A stretch of 34,724 nt of DNA, taken from positions 1 through 34,724 of the forward strand of contig JAGQPX010000144.1 of the NCBI GenBank assembly GCA_020426505.1. Direction: 5' to 3'. Below the pieces are notes generated by a model, which was given only the letters and a program-made list of their open reading frames with translations, searched no databases and was not told the DNA's origin. This document shows, one piece after another, positions 18,821-25,874 of this stretch. The position numbers and the translations under genes were made by a program. Every line of letters begins with the position of its first letter. Position 1 is the first letter of the stretch. Source of the DNA: Planctomycetaceae bacterium. GTDB lineage: Bacteria; Planctomycetota; Planctomycetia; Planctomycetales; Planctomycetaceae.

Positions 18821-19573
18821 CTACGCTTCTCGGCGACGTTCCTTGTCGAGTCGGTCTGCGATGAAGCCGATGCAGCGGGGGGCCATGTGACGGAAGTAGT
18901 CCCAACTGTGCCCACCGGCTGACGTCTCCAAGTCGTCCTCAAACATGATGCCTGTCGATGCCAGTTTGCTCACGAGTCGTTCGGCTCCCTCATGCCAGGA
19001 TGCATCTGCGGGGTCGCTGACAATGAGTTGATGACGGGGCCAATTGAGCGGATGCAGATGCAACGTCACCGTCTGCTGGCGAGCTGTTTCGGTATCGGAA
19101 AACATCTCGTCGAGTGGGTATCCCTGTCCGACCAGTTGCTGAAAGTCGATCGCAGGTGAGATTGCCGCAACAATCGGGAACTCACGCGCATGTCGATAGG
19201 CAAGCTGCAACGCTCCTTGTCCGCCCATGCTGATGCCCAGCAGCCCGATCAACGGCGGCTCGATCTTCCACTCTTCTCCGATCCACGAAACGACGTGTCT
19301 GCGGAGATAGTCCATTGGCGAGATACTCTCATCGAAATCGCTGCACACACGGTCCAGCCACCACGACTGTCCGCCGTGAGGACAAACGACAGGTAACTGA
19401 TGGCGGTTCAATTCCTGCGTAAACACCTCATCCTCAGCCAATGTTTTCAGCCCATGCCCGTGCAGGAAGATGACTGCACCTCGAAAGGGCTCCAGGGTCT
19501 CTGGAGAAAAAACATCCGCCTGTTTCCCGGCGATCGTCACGCGCTCCCAGCAATTCAGAATGTCATTGGCCAA
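18821..19573 (-). CDS. Alpha/beta hydrolase (esterase-like)
   Basis: 250 residues, cytoplasmic, with an esterase-type alpha/beta hydrolase fold. 'VIFLHGHG' supplies the oxyanion side, the nucleophile elbow is Gly113-Ile-Ser115-Met-Gly117, and His222 in 'GGHSWDYF' is the likely catalytic histidine; Asp187 or Asp190 could complete the triad. The best start is a TTG at 19573, because AGGAG lies 8 bases upstream. An ATG seven bases further in is out of frame. It is divergent from bfr and ends 3 bases from the FHA-STAS gene. The palindrome at 19586-19600 sits just above its ribosome-binding site. The substrate is unknown; a siderophore esterase role is tempting but unsupported. Confidence 0.8.
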   Translation of the reverse strand: MANDILNCWERVTIAGKQADVFSPETLEPFRGAVIFLHGHGLKTLAEDEVFTQELNRHQLPVVCPHGGQSWWLDRVCSDFDESISPMDYLRRHVVSWIGEEWKIEPPLIGLLGISMGGQGALQLAYRHAREFPIVAAISPAIDFQQLVGQGYPLDEMFSDTETARQQTVTLHLHPLNWPRHQLIVSDPADASWHEGAERLVSKLASTGIMFEDDLETSAGGHSWDYFRHMAPRCIGFIADRLDKERRREA

Positions 19574-19585
19574 GGTGTGTTCTCC

Positions 19586-19600
19586 TGAGACTCAGTCTTG
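19586..19600. promoter_or_regulatory. Candidate 7-1-7 operator between hydrolase and bfr
   Basis: TGAGACTCAGTCTTG matches the first 13 bases of the perfect palindrome found upstream of bfd (TGAGACTCAGTCTCA). Its layout (TGA, 7-1-7, TCA) resembles the Fur-type box TGATAATNATTATCA. It lies 13 bases above the hydrolase TTG and about 150 bases above the bfr ATG. Confidence 0.5.
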
Positions 19601-19657
19601 ATGCCGGATTTGATTTCAATTCTCGAAAAACAGGATGCAGTCACGCCCAGCCCCTAG

Positions 19658-19684
19658 TTGAGCGGCTGGCGGCCTTTCTACAAT
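19658..19684 (+). promoter_or_regulatory. bfr: Weak candidate promoter of bfr
   Basis: TTGAGC (19658-19663) and TACAAT (19679-19684, 5 of 6) are spaced by 15 bases, shorter than ideal. The predicted 5' leader would be about 55-60 bases. Confidence 0.3.
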
Positions 19685-19747
19685 CCCACCTCAACCAGAA
19701 ACGATTTCCCCGTTTGAATGCAACGACATGACAAGGAGAGACACCCC

Positions 19748-20230
19748 ATGAAAGGCGACCCCAAAGTCATTGAATCCCTCAACGCAGGGCTGACCATCGA
19801 ACTGACCGCCATCAATCAGTACTTCATCCAGTCGAGAATGTGTGCCAACTGGGGTTTTCACAAACTCGCCAAGCACCACTATGACGAGTCGGTTGAAGAG
19901 ATGCAGCACGCACAACTGCTGATCGACCGGATTATCTTCCTCGAAGGTGTCCCCGAAATCGCCCGCTACGACGTCATTCGAGCCGGAACGAACGTCAAAG
20001 AGCAGTTGCAGTACGACCTCGAAGTCGAGACACAGGCCAGCAAAACCTACAACGATGCGGCACAGATTTGCCATGATGCCAAAGATGCTGCCAGCCGCGA
20101 GATCGTCGAGAAGATCATCCGAGAGTCGGAAGAAAGCCTCGACTGGCTCGAAGCTCAACTCGAACTCATCGAGACCATCGGCCTCGAACTCTACCTGCAA
20201 TCCCAGATGGGCGAAGAAGAGGGCGGGTAA
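19748..20230 (+). CDS. bfr: Bacterioferritin with altered ferroxidase site
   Basis: 160 residues, the full length of bacterioferritin, which builds a 24-mer iron-storage shell with haem between subunit pairs. The start at 19748 has a strong AGGAGAG site and gives the usual opening 'MKGDPKVIE'. Compared with E. coli Bfr numbering, Glu18, Glu51, His54 and Glu94 are kept, and the haem ligand Met52 is kept. The last pair of iron ligands, Glu127 and His130, are Ser127 and Ser130 here ('RESEESLDW' in place of 'RDEEGHIDW'). The di-iron site should therefore be damaged. Some bacteria use two Bfr types, one lacking ferroxidase ligands; a partner ferritin elsewhere is plausible. A terminator follows at 20245. 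Confidence 0.93.
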   Translation: MKGDPKVIESLNAGLTIELTAINQYFIQSRMCANWGFHKLAKHHYDESVEEMQHAQLLIDRIIFLEGVPEIARYDVIRAGTNVKEQLQYDLEVETQASKTYNDAAQICHDAKDAASREIVEKIIRESEESLDWLEAQLELIETIGLELYLQSQMGEEEGG

Positions 20231-20244
20231 CGGACGCCCCAAAC

Positions 20245-20276
20245 AAGCCCACGGGCAACGCCCCGTGAGCTTTGTT
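20245..20276 (+). terminator. Intrinsic terminator after bfr
   Basis: AAGC-x-CACGGG / CCCGTG-x-GCTT hairpin with a 6-base loop, followed by TTGTT. It ends at the stop of the convergent HD-like gene, so it may serve both strands. Confidence 0.65.
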
Positions 20277-20830
20277 CACAACAGATCTACCACCGAGAAC
20301 CGCGTCTCGACGCATTGGGCGATCATTGGGAAGAACCACTGCAACGGCTCACGGCTTTTACCTTCCGTGCCGTTATCGATGATCTGAAAGGCCAGAAAGA
20401 GGTCCCAGTCATCGATCCGGTCGATGAGCCCCTGCAGTCGCTCCTCGTCAACCGTCTGCGATCGTCGCTGCTTCTGCCAGAGCGCGTACGGTTCGTCGTG
20501 CCATTGCACCATGTTCAGCAGGTCGGAATCGTCACAGAACTCGGCCAGGAATTGACGTCCCAGAGAGGCATGACTGCGCGGGTCGGTGATGGCAGAACCC
20601 CGTGTCGCCTTGGCCTTGAACGTGTCATGAGTGTGGATGAGGAGGCGCAGCCGATCACGCTCAGCGATCGTCAGCTTGTGACTCAGCGCAGTGAGATTTC
20701 GCTCTAATTCCTCGATGTGTGCACGGACTGTCCCCTCGGGGTGCCCGCGCCGAGGCGTTCCCCAATCCAGAAGGTCAGAATACCGCTCGTCCTGCTGAAT
20801 CGCATTCAAGATGTTGGCCGCGTCCGACAT
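20276..20830 (-). CDS. HD-like domain protein
   Basis: 184 residues, no signal peptide. Histidines and aspartates are arranged as in HD-superfamily metal-dependent phosphohydrolases: His30/His38, His66-x-His68-Asp69 ('LLIHTHDTF'), His87, His111-Asp112 ('MVQWHDEP') and a later Asp-rich helix ('IDRIDDWDLF'). The spacing is acceptable but the motif set is not textbook, so the fold call is moderate. Substrates in the superfamily include nucleotides and cyclic dinucleotides. It lies between bfr (convergent) and bfd (same strand, about 120 bases upstream, with a terminator between them), so it is likely a separate unit. Confidence 0.6.
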   Translation of the reverse strand: MSDAANILNAIQQDERYSDLLDWGTPRRGHPEGTVRAHIEELERNLTALSHKLTIAERDRLRLLIHTHDTFKAKATRGSAITDPRSHASLGRQFLAEFCDDSDLLNMVQWHDEPYALWQKQRRSQTVDEERLQGLIDRIDDWDLFLAFQIIDNGTEGKSREPLQWFFPMIAQCVETRFSVVDLL

Positions 20831-20872
20831 GGGCCGTCGCTCGACAATAATTTGACTCGTCGGCCAAAAGCA

Positions 20873-20910
20873 ATAAGCCCGGCCTCTTTGCGGGAAGGGA
20901 CCGGGCCAAT
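20873..20910 (-). terminator. Probable intrinsic terminator after bfd
   Basis: On the minus strand GCCCGG (complement of 20901-20906) pairs with CCGGGC (complement of 20877-20882) across an 18-base loop, followed by TTATTG. It lies about 45 bases past the bfd stop. Confidence 0.5.
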
Positions 20911-20951
20911 TTGTCAGAGGTTCGCGATTCGGCAGCGCTGAATCGGTCGGG

Positions 20952-21161
20952 CTAGCTAGTTGCGTCTGTGACGCCGTGGGCTTCGATTAACTGACGGATC
21001 TTCGCATGGCACGAATTGCACCCGCCACCGGCACCACAGGTGCGAACAACGTCTTTGACAGTGCCAGCTCCATAGATGGCGACGGAGTCGGCGACCTGTG
21101 ATTCCTTGACCTGCAGGCAGTGGCAGATCATTCTGTCGGTGACGGTTTCCGTGAAATTCAC
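20952..21161 (-). CDS. bfd: Bacterioferritin-associated ferredoxin, (2Fe-2S)-binding
   Basis: 69 residues matching the BFD-like fold. The four cluster ligands follow the family spacing: C13-x-C15, then 32 residues, then C48-x-x-C51 ('ICHCLQV' and 'GGCNSCHAKI'). Bfd donates electrons to the haem of bacterioferritin so that stored iron is reduced and released. The GTG at 21161 has GAGG about 8 bases upstream; an internal ATG at 21131 is possible but has a poorer site. Its promoter carries a palindrome overlapping the predicted start of transcription, as expected for repression when iron is plentiful. Bfr lies about 700 bases away on the other strand. Confidence 0.88.
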   Translation of the reverse strand: MNFTETVTDRMICHCLQVKESQVADSVAIYGAGTVKDVVRTCGAGGGCNSCHAKIRQLIEAHGVTDATS

Positions 21162-21199
21162 ACGATGGTCCTCACGAATCTCGCCGAGGGAGTTGTTCT

Positions 21200-21214
21200 T
21201 GAGACTCAGTCTCA
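21200..21214. promoter_or_regulatory. Perfect 7-1-7 palindrome (Fur-like operator) at bfd
   Basis: TGAGACTCAGTCTCA is a perfect 15-base palindrome with a single central base. It agrees with the Fur 7-1-7 box at 10 of 14 arm positions. It starts 8 bases after the predicted -10 of bfd, so it would cover the transcription start. Confidence 0.55.
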
Positions 21215-21222
21215 GTAGTAGG

Positions 21223-21252
21223 ATTCTATTCAGCGAGGACGACCTGCGTCAA
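21223..21252 (-). promoter_or_regulatory. bfd: Candidate sigma70 promoter of bfd
   Basis: On the minus strand TTGACG (complement of 21247-21252, 5 of 6) and TAGAAT (complement of 21223-21228, 5 of 6) are 18 bases apart. The palindrome at 21200-21214 follows directly. Confidence 0.5.
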
Positions 21253-21305
21253 TCACGTCTCGCTCGCGAATTCTGCATTTTCCAAAGGTTTTCAACCGGG
21301 GACGG

Positions 21306-21638
21306 ATGATGAATAACTCACCGCAAGGTGTTCCTCAAAAAGAGTTTATGTCGTTTGCTGAGTTCTATCCGTTCTATCTCAGCGAGCATGAGAACCGAAC
21401 GTCGCGGCGACTGCACTTTTGCGGAACGCTGCTGGTGATTGCCTTGGTCACAGCGGTGATCGTGCTCCGGAGACCGCTGCTACTCGTGCTTTTGCCGATC
21501 GTTGGGTACGGTTTCGCCTGGCTGGGGCACTTCGTGTTCGAGAAGAATCAACCGGCGACGTTCAAACATCCCTTCTACAGCCTGCTGGGTGACTTCGTGA
21601 TGTTCAAGGACATGCTCATCGGTCGTATCCCGCTCTGA
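21306..21638 (+). CDS. DUF962 (Mpo1-like) membrane protein
   Basis: 110 residues. 'YPFYLSEHENRTSRRLHFCGTL' style residues (Glu-His-x-Asn...Arg-x-x-His-x-x-Gly) precede two hydrophobic helices (about 39-72). These are followed by 'HFVFEKNQPATFKHP' and a Gly-Asp-x-x-Met segment. This arrangement is the DUF962 family, which includes yeast Mpo1, an iron-dependent dioxygenase that shortens 2-hydroxy fatty acids. Histidines that could bind Fe(II) are present (His27, His37, His78, His89 region). Whether this bacterial member is an enzyme is unknown. Two adjacent ATGs (21306, 21309) are possible. The gene ends 8 bases before the next start, suggesting co-transcription. Confidence 0.8.
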   Translation: MMNNSPQGVPQKEFMSFAEFYPFYLSEHENRTSRRLHFCGTLLVIALVTAVIVLRRPLLLVLLPIVGYGFAWLGHFVFEKNQPATFKHPFYSLLGDFVMFKDMLIGRIPL

Positions 21639-21646
21639 GGCGTATC

Positions 21647-23845
21647 ATGACAAGACCATACTTCGCATTGCTTTTTCTGGGACTGATCGGAAGCGCCTTT
21701 TGGATGGTCGACACCGCGCAGGCTGATGGTCCTGCGGACAACCGACCCGAAAACGTGCGACAGATTCCGCCGCCAGGGATCGAGATTCCGGCTGATGATC
21801 GATTCCGTCTGCAAGCACAACTCGACGAGTTGCAGAAGCAAGTGGAGGCATTGAGAGCGAGTGACGATGAGTTCGTGCAGTCGCTTCTCCCGGATGTGGA
21901 GATTTTCTCCCGTGCCGTCGATCAGGCATTGCGGTTCAACGAGATGTTCGACGAGGCGGACATCAAGCGAGCAGGCATGTTACTGGAGGAGGGGAGTCGT
22001 CGTGCTGATCTGTTAGCGAAAGGGAAATCGCCCTGGACCCAACAGAAGGGGCTCGTCGTCCGTGGGTTTCGCTCGAAACTGGACGACACGGTCCAACCGT
22101 ACGGCTTGCTGATCCCGGAGAGTTACACGACCGAGACGCCGGGCCGCTATCGCTGCGACGTCTGGCTCCACGGGCGAGGTGAGCGGTCCGTTGAGTTGCA
22201 GTTCATTCACACGCGCATGACGAACCGCGGAGCGATCGAGCCGGCGGACACGATCGTATTGCACCCCTTTGGTCGCTACTCGAATGCCTTCAAGTTCGCT
22301 GGCGAAGTCGACGTGCTGGAGGCATTGGAGCATGCGAAGTCGCAGTACCGCATCGACGACGAACGGATCGGAATGCGTGGCTTCTCGATGGGCGGAGCCG
22401 GCTGCTGGCAATTGGCCGTGCACTACGCCGATCGCTGGTTCGCCGCCAATCCCGGTGCAGGTTTCTCGGAAACACCTCAGTTCCTGCGATCCTTTCAGGG
22501 AGAGACACTCACGCCCACCTGGTGGGAAGAGACGCTTTGGCAATGGTATGACTGTCCCGTTTGGGTCACGAATCTCGCTCACTGTCCGACGATTGCCTAC
22601 AGCGGCGAGATCGACATTCAGAAACAGGCTGCCGACGTGATGGCCGAAGCATTTGGAAAGATCGGCGCAGAACGTCCGCAAGAACAGATGAGTCCGGCTC
22701 CGGAAAACCCTATCAACTGGCGTGGCCGCAAGATGGTACACATCATCGGACCGCAAACGGCACACAGTATTCATCCGGAGTCAAAGTCGCGGATGGATTC
22801 AATTCTCCACGATCTTGCGAAACGCAAATCAGTCAGTCCGCCATTGGCAGTCAATCTTGTGACGCCAACATTGCGTTATGATCAAATTCATTGGGTCAAA
22901 ATCCATTCCCTGAATGAACACTGGAAAACGGGCTATGTGTACGCCCGGTTGTTGCCTCCCAACAAGATTCTCGTCTTGCCAAGTGGGGTAGATGATTTTG
23001 AATTGAGGTTCGGTCCGGGTGAACTTCCCGAATGGTTCTTGGAGAGACCTGACGTTCGTTGGGAGCCGATCTCACGACCCGGCAACAAACAGAAGCAACC
23101 CCAGCTAGATCATTTGGACGCTGAGCCCCCCATTCGATCCGATCGATCGTGGTCGGTTCGAATTTATGCGGAGCCGTCGGAGAATCAGACCGACGACGGG
23201 CCGATCAAGGTCGCACAATGGAAAATGGGGACGCCGCCGTGGGAGGATGAACTGCATAAGCGGCATGGAATCTCGGGGCCGATCGATGATGCGTTCATGG
23301 ATTCGTTTCTGTTCGTGACGCCGAGCGGCGAGTGTCGGAATGCTGCGGTCGAGGAGTGGACGCGGAGTGAGTTCGAGCATGCGGTGACGCACTGGCGACA
23401 GCAGATGCGGGGGGATGCCCGAGTCAAGGTGGATGCGGACATCACCGAGGAGGACATCGCCAAGCACAACCTCATCCTCTGGGGCGACCCAGCGAGTAAC
23501 AGTGTGATGGCCCGCGTGATCCAGGACCTGCCGATCCAGTGGACGGCGAGCGAAGTCATTGTGGGTGAGCGGCGTTTCGACGCGGCCTATCACGCACCAA
23601 TCTTGATCTTCCCGAACCCGCTCAACCCGCAGAAGTACGTTGTGCTCAACAGCAGCTTCACCTACAGGGAGTACGACTACCTCAACAATGCGCGGCAGAC
23701 ACCCAAGTTGCCGGACTGGGCGGTCGTCGACCTGCGTGTGCCGTCCGATTCACGCTGGCCGGGCAAGATCGTGGACGCGGACTTCTTCAACGAGAAGTGG
23801 GAGTTGCAACCGCCGCATGATGAGCGCGTCAAAGCGAAACGATGA
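21647..23845 (+). CDS. Secreted alpha/beta hydrolase (prolyl-oligopeptidase-like)
   Basis: 732 residues with a clear signal peptide (about 1-26, ending Ala-Gln-Ala). A helical segment (about 55-125) is followed by an alpha/beta hydrolase domain: 'DVWLHGRGE' for the oxyanion side, the nucleophile Ser247 in 'GFSMGGAG', and a late histidine in 'GPQTAHSIHPES'. The last 250 residues form a second domain ('EEDIAKHNLILWGDPASNSV', 'VLNSSFTYREYDY') seen in similar planctomycete proteins and probably involved in substrate recognition. Ester or peptide hydrolysis outside the cytoplasm is likely; the substrate is unknown. It probably shares a transcript with the DUF962 gene. Confidence 0.82.
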   Translation: MTRPYFALLFLGLIGSAFWMVDTAQADGPADNRPENVRQIPPPGIEIPADDRFRLQAQLDELQKQVEALRASDDEFVQSLLPDVEIFSRAVDQALRFNEMFDEADIKRAGMLLEEGSRRADLLAKGKSPWTQQKGLVVRGFRSKLDDTVQPYGLLIPESYTTETPGRYRCDVWLHGRGERSVELQFIHTRMTNRGAIEPADTIVLHPFGRYSNAFKFAGEVDVLEALEHAKSQYRIDDERIGMRGFSMGGAGCWQLAVHYADRWFAANPGAGFSETPQFLRSFQGETLTPTWWEETLWQWYDCPVWVTNLAHCPTIAYSGEIDIQKQAADVMAEAFGKIGAERPQEQMSPAPENPINWRGRKMVHIIGPQTAHSIHPESKSRMDSILHDLAKRKSVSPPLAVNLVTPTLRYDQIHWVKIHSLNEHWKTGYVYARLLPPNKILVLPSGVDDFELRFGPGELPEWFLERPDVRWEPISRPGNKQKQPQLDHLDAEPPIRSDRSWSVRIYAEPSENQTDDGPIKVAQWKMGTPPWEDELHKRHGISGPIDDAFMDSFLFVTPSGECRNAAVEEWTRSEFEHAVTHWRQQMRGDARVKVDADITEEDIAKHNLILWGDPASNSVMARVIQDLPIQWTASEVIVGERRFDAAYHAPILIFPNPLNPQKYVVLNSSFTYREYDYLNNARQTPKLPDWAVVDLRVPSDSRWPGKIVDADFFNEKWELQPPHDERVKAKR

Positions 23846-23854
23846 ATCGAATCG

Positions 23855-24439
23855 TTACGCGCCGGTCTTCAGTTGTGACTGACGCAGTCGGTCGCGGGCG
23901 CGGGAGAGGGTGGGGCCGATGGTGTTCTCGGGGATGCCGAGCGAGCCGCTGATCTCGCGGTATGATTTGCCTTCGAGGTGGAACTGGCGAATGACGTCCG
24001 CTTCGTGTGAGGGCAGGCCGCTGAGCATGAACTTGACGTCGTCAGCGGCTTCGATCCGTTCGATCTCCGAACCATTCGAGCGGACGGCATCGACTGTGGC
24101 CTGCCTCGCCGAGACGTGTCCCAATGCTTCCGATCGTCTGCGTCGTGCGATCTCACGCACAACAACGCGTCGGGCGACGACGGTCAGGTAGGTTGCCAGA
24201 GAGCTCTCGCCGCGAAAGTGGCGAAGGACCGCGAAGTCGTTTTTGAGGAGTGTGAGAAACACGTCCGAGCAGAGGTCGTCAACGTCTGCAGGGCGAATGA
24301 CGACGGATCGTGCATGGGCCGTGTGATTGATGACATGCACGATCAGGCCGATAAATCGATCCACAAAATCCTGCCATGCCCCCGGTGTGTGGCTGAGGCA
24401 TTGCTTGAGGAGTTTTCGATCAAGATCCGTGAGTGCCAC
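23855..24439 (-). CDS. RNA polymerase sigma factor, sigma-70 family (ECF-like)
   Basis: 194 residues from a GTG at 24439, giving the opening 'VALTDLDRKLLKQCL' typical of a planctomycete sigma-factor group. Region 2 is seen at about 22-95 ('WQDFVDRFIGLI...DVDDLCSDVFLTLL...FRGESSLATYLTVVARRVV') and region 4 at about 140-190 ('LPSHEADVIRQFHLEGKSYREISGSLGI', helix-turn-helix). The open frame upstream to 24619 lacks domain similarity and is rejected; GGAG lies 10 bases above the GTG. No anti-sigma gene is adjacent. It is convergent with the secreted hydrolase, 9 bases apart, and divergent from fdxA across a 615-base gap. Confidence 0.87.
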   Translation of the reverse strand: MALTDLDRKLLKQCLSHTPGAWQDFVDRFIGLIVHVINHTAHARSVVIRPADVDDLCSDVFLTLLKNDFAVLRHFRGESSLATYLTVVARRVVVREIARRRRSEALGHVSARQATVDAVRSNGSEIERIEAADDVKFMLSGLPSHEADVIRQFHLEGKSYREISGSLGIPENTIGPTLSRARDRLRQSQLKTGA

Positions 24440-24744
24440 TGTCTGTTGGCTCCACTGCCACGTCTTGCGGCTGCTGGACTCTCGCGAGGAGAGAGCTGAT
24501 TCCTCCCTGCAGGAATCTGGATGACTGCCGCGCATCCGGACGAAACAGTCGTTTGAGTGCCGTAGTTCGAACCAGGGGATGGCCGATCGGCGAGAGGTCC
24601 GCACCTGCAAAGGTGGCACCAGTATGAAGTCTACACACAGGCCCGATCAGCGACAAGACGTGTCTTCAGGCCGATTGCATTAGTCCATATCAGGTGGATG
24701 GTTACGACGTTTTGGGAAGTTTTGTCGATTGGGGAATCGCTAAC

Positions 24745-24773
24745 TTGACAGTCTGTCAGGTCGTCAATAAGAT
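24745..24773 (+). promoter_or_regulatory. fdxA: Candidate fdxA promoter with embedded 13-bp palindrome
   Basis: TTGACA (24745-24750, perfect) and TAAGAT (24768-24773, 4 of 6) are 17 bases apart. TGACAGTCTGTCA, a perfect 13-base palindrome, covers 24746-24758 and so overlaps the -35 box, a usual position for a repressor site. Confidence 0.5.
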
Positions 24774-24782
24774 TCCGGCGGT

Positions 24783-24807
24783 ATCGGGACACAAGTTGTG
24801 TCCTGAT
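24783..24807. repeat. 25-base inverted repeat at the predicted fdxA transcript start
   Basis: ATCGGGACACAA-G-TTGTGTCCTGAT: twelve-base arms around one central base, with one G-T pair and otherwise perfect. It begins about 10 bases after the -10, so it could be an operator or a 5' hairpin of the mRNA. Confidence 0.55.
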
Positions 24808-25054
24808 TCGCGGTTGCGTCGTAAATGTGGCCGACGCTCCGTTTGTTCGGATTGCCGTCAGTGTTTTTTGCGAGTCTGTCTCCATCAATTGATGTGGACT
24901 GGATTTGTGGTGTTCAGACGTCGATCCCTTGGTGGTGACCGCTCGAATCGTCCTGGTGATGTGACTCTCATTGGGATCAGGTTTGTTTGACCACGAGCGG
25001 TTCCCGTCAACGCCGTCCGACACCTGTTGTTCGAGTGCCGAAGGAAGTGTCATC

Positions 25055-25333
25055 ATGACTCATGTTGTTGCTGAGCCCTGTTTCGGATGTAAGTACACCG
25101 ATTGTGTTGTCGTCTGCCCGGTGGAATGCTTCTACGAGGGTGAGCAGATCCTCTACATCCATCCGGACGAGTGCATTGACTGCGAAGCATGCGTTCCCGA
25201 GTGTCCGGTTGAAGCGATCTTCCACGAAGATAACCTTCCTGAAGAGTGGTCGGGCTACACGGAATTGAATGCCGAGATGGCGCCACAGTGTCCGGTCATC
25301 ACCGAGAAGAAAGAGCCGCTTGCCGGCAGTTGA
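25055..25333 (+). CDS. fdxA: Seven-iron / di-cluster ferredoxin
   Basis: 92 residues, FdxA type. Cys9, Cys12, Cys17 and Cys21 ('CFGCKYTDCVVVCP') and Cys40, Cys43, Cys46 and Cys50 ('CIDCEACVPECP') match the [3Fe-4S]/[4Fe-4S] ferredoxins, along with the family phrase 'FYEGEQILYIHPDECIDC' and 'AIFHEDNLPEEW'. It is a soluble electron carrier. The ATG at 25055 has an AAGGAAG site 7 bases upstream; the 28-residue open extension is rejected. The gene stands alone, between a long regulatory region and a strong terminator. Confidence 0.92.
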   Translation: MTHVVAEPCFGCKYTDCVVVCPVECFYEGEQILYIHPDECIDCEACVPECPVEAIFHEDNLPEEWSGYTELNAEMAPQCPVITEKKEPLAGS

Positions 25334-25370
25334 TTCGGCGAAGGCGGTTCATCGGCTGCGTCGAGATCCG

Positions 25371-25401
25371 CGTCGCCCGTCAACGGGCGGCGTGTTGGTT
25401 T
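25371..25401 (+). terminator. Intrinsic terminator after fdxA
   Basis: CGTCGCCCGT / ACGGGCGGCG, a 10-base stem with one G-T pair and a very tight loop, is followed by TGTTGGTTT. It lies between the convergent fdxA and rhodanese genes. Confidence 0.6.
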
Positions 25402-25432
25402 AGACTCCGCCGTCGCTCATCGCCAGTGACGG

Positions 25433-25762
25433 TCAGTATCGCGGCACGGATGGGTCAATCGTCTGTGACCATTCGTCGATGCCGCCTGCCATGCTTTGTG
25501 CGTGATTGAATCCCTGTTGCCTCATCCACATGGCAACGCGCAGACTGCGTCCCCCGTGGTGACAGTGGACGATGATGTTCTGCGATCGGTGTGATTCCAA
25601 CTCATCAATGCGATCCTGCATCTTGCTCATCGGGAGCAGTTCGGCCCCATCGATGTGGGCGGTGTCGTACTCGTCCGGCTCACGACAATCGATGAACACA
25701 AACTCATCGCCTGCGTCCAAACGGGTTTTGACGGATGTGCAGTCGATTTCGAGCGGAGTCAT
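25433..25762 (-). CDS. Rhodanese-like domain protein
   Basis: 109 residues, a single rhodanese domain. 'FIDCREPDEYDTAHIDGAELLPM' (in part) is the CH2A region and 'IVHCHHGGRSLRVA' holds the active-site cysteine in a six-residue loop (CHHGGRS), the form expected for sulfurtransferases. It ends with the usual 'GGIDEWS' motif. Sulfur transfer from persulfide is the likely chemistry; the acceptor is unknown. The ATG at 25762 is used because the longer frame begins with a TTG and adds no domain sequence. It lies downstream of the DUF1015 gene on the same strand, about 110 bases apart or more. Confidence 0.85.
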   Translation of the reverse strand: MTPLEIDCTSVKTRLDAGDEFVFIDCREPDEYDTAHIDGAELLPMSKMQDRIDELESHRSQNIIVHCHHGGRSLRVAMWMRQQGFNHAQSMAGGIDEWSQTIDPSVPRY

Positions 25763-25874
25763 GGGGTGCAGTGGCAGAGTGGCAATGTGAGTCAGTGGCA
25801 ATGGGTGACGTGATTCTGCGTTGTGCTTGTTGTTGACGTGAAATCAGAGCTTTCCCTCTGTCACCTGAGCATTC

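Larger units (their letters stand above)
24440..25054. other. Long divergent regulatory region upstream of fdxA
   Basis: 615 bases between the sigma-factor start and fdxA. The middle contains the promoter and the two palindromes listed separately. A cysteine-containing open frame (24694-24990) spans them and is judged non-coding. The region is long for a 92-residue product, which suggests a leader of about 270 bases or more. Confidence 0.5.

Noticed and set aside
18821..19573. Siderophore esterase next to bfr
   Set aside because: The esterase fold and the nearby operator-like motif are not enough to name a substrate; no siderophore genes are in the window.
24694..24990. 98-residue open frame with several cysteines upstream of fdxA
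   Set aside because: It spans the candidate promoter and both palindromes, has no ribosome-binding site, and its cysteines do not follow a known cluster spacing.
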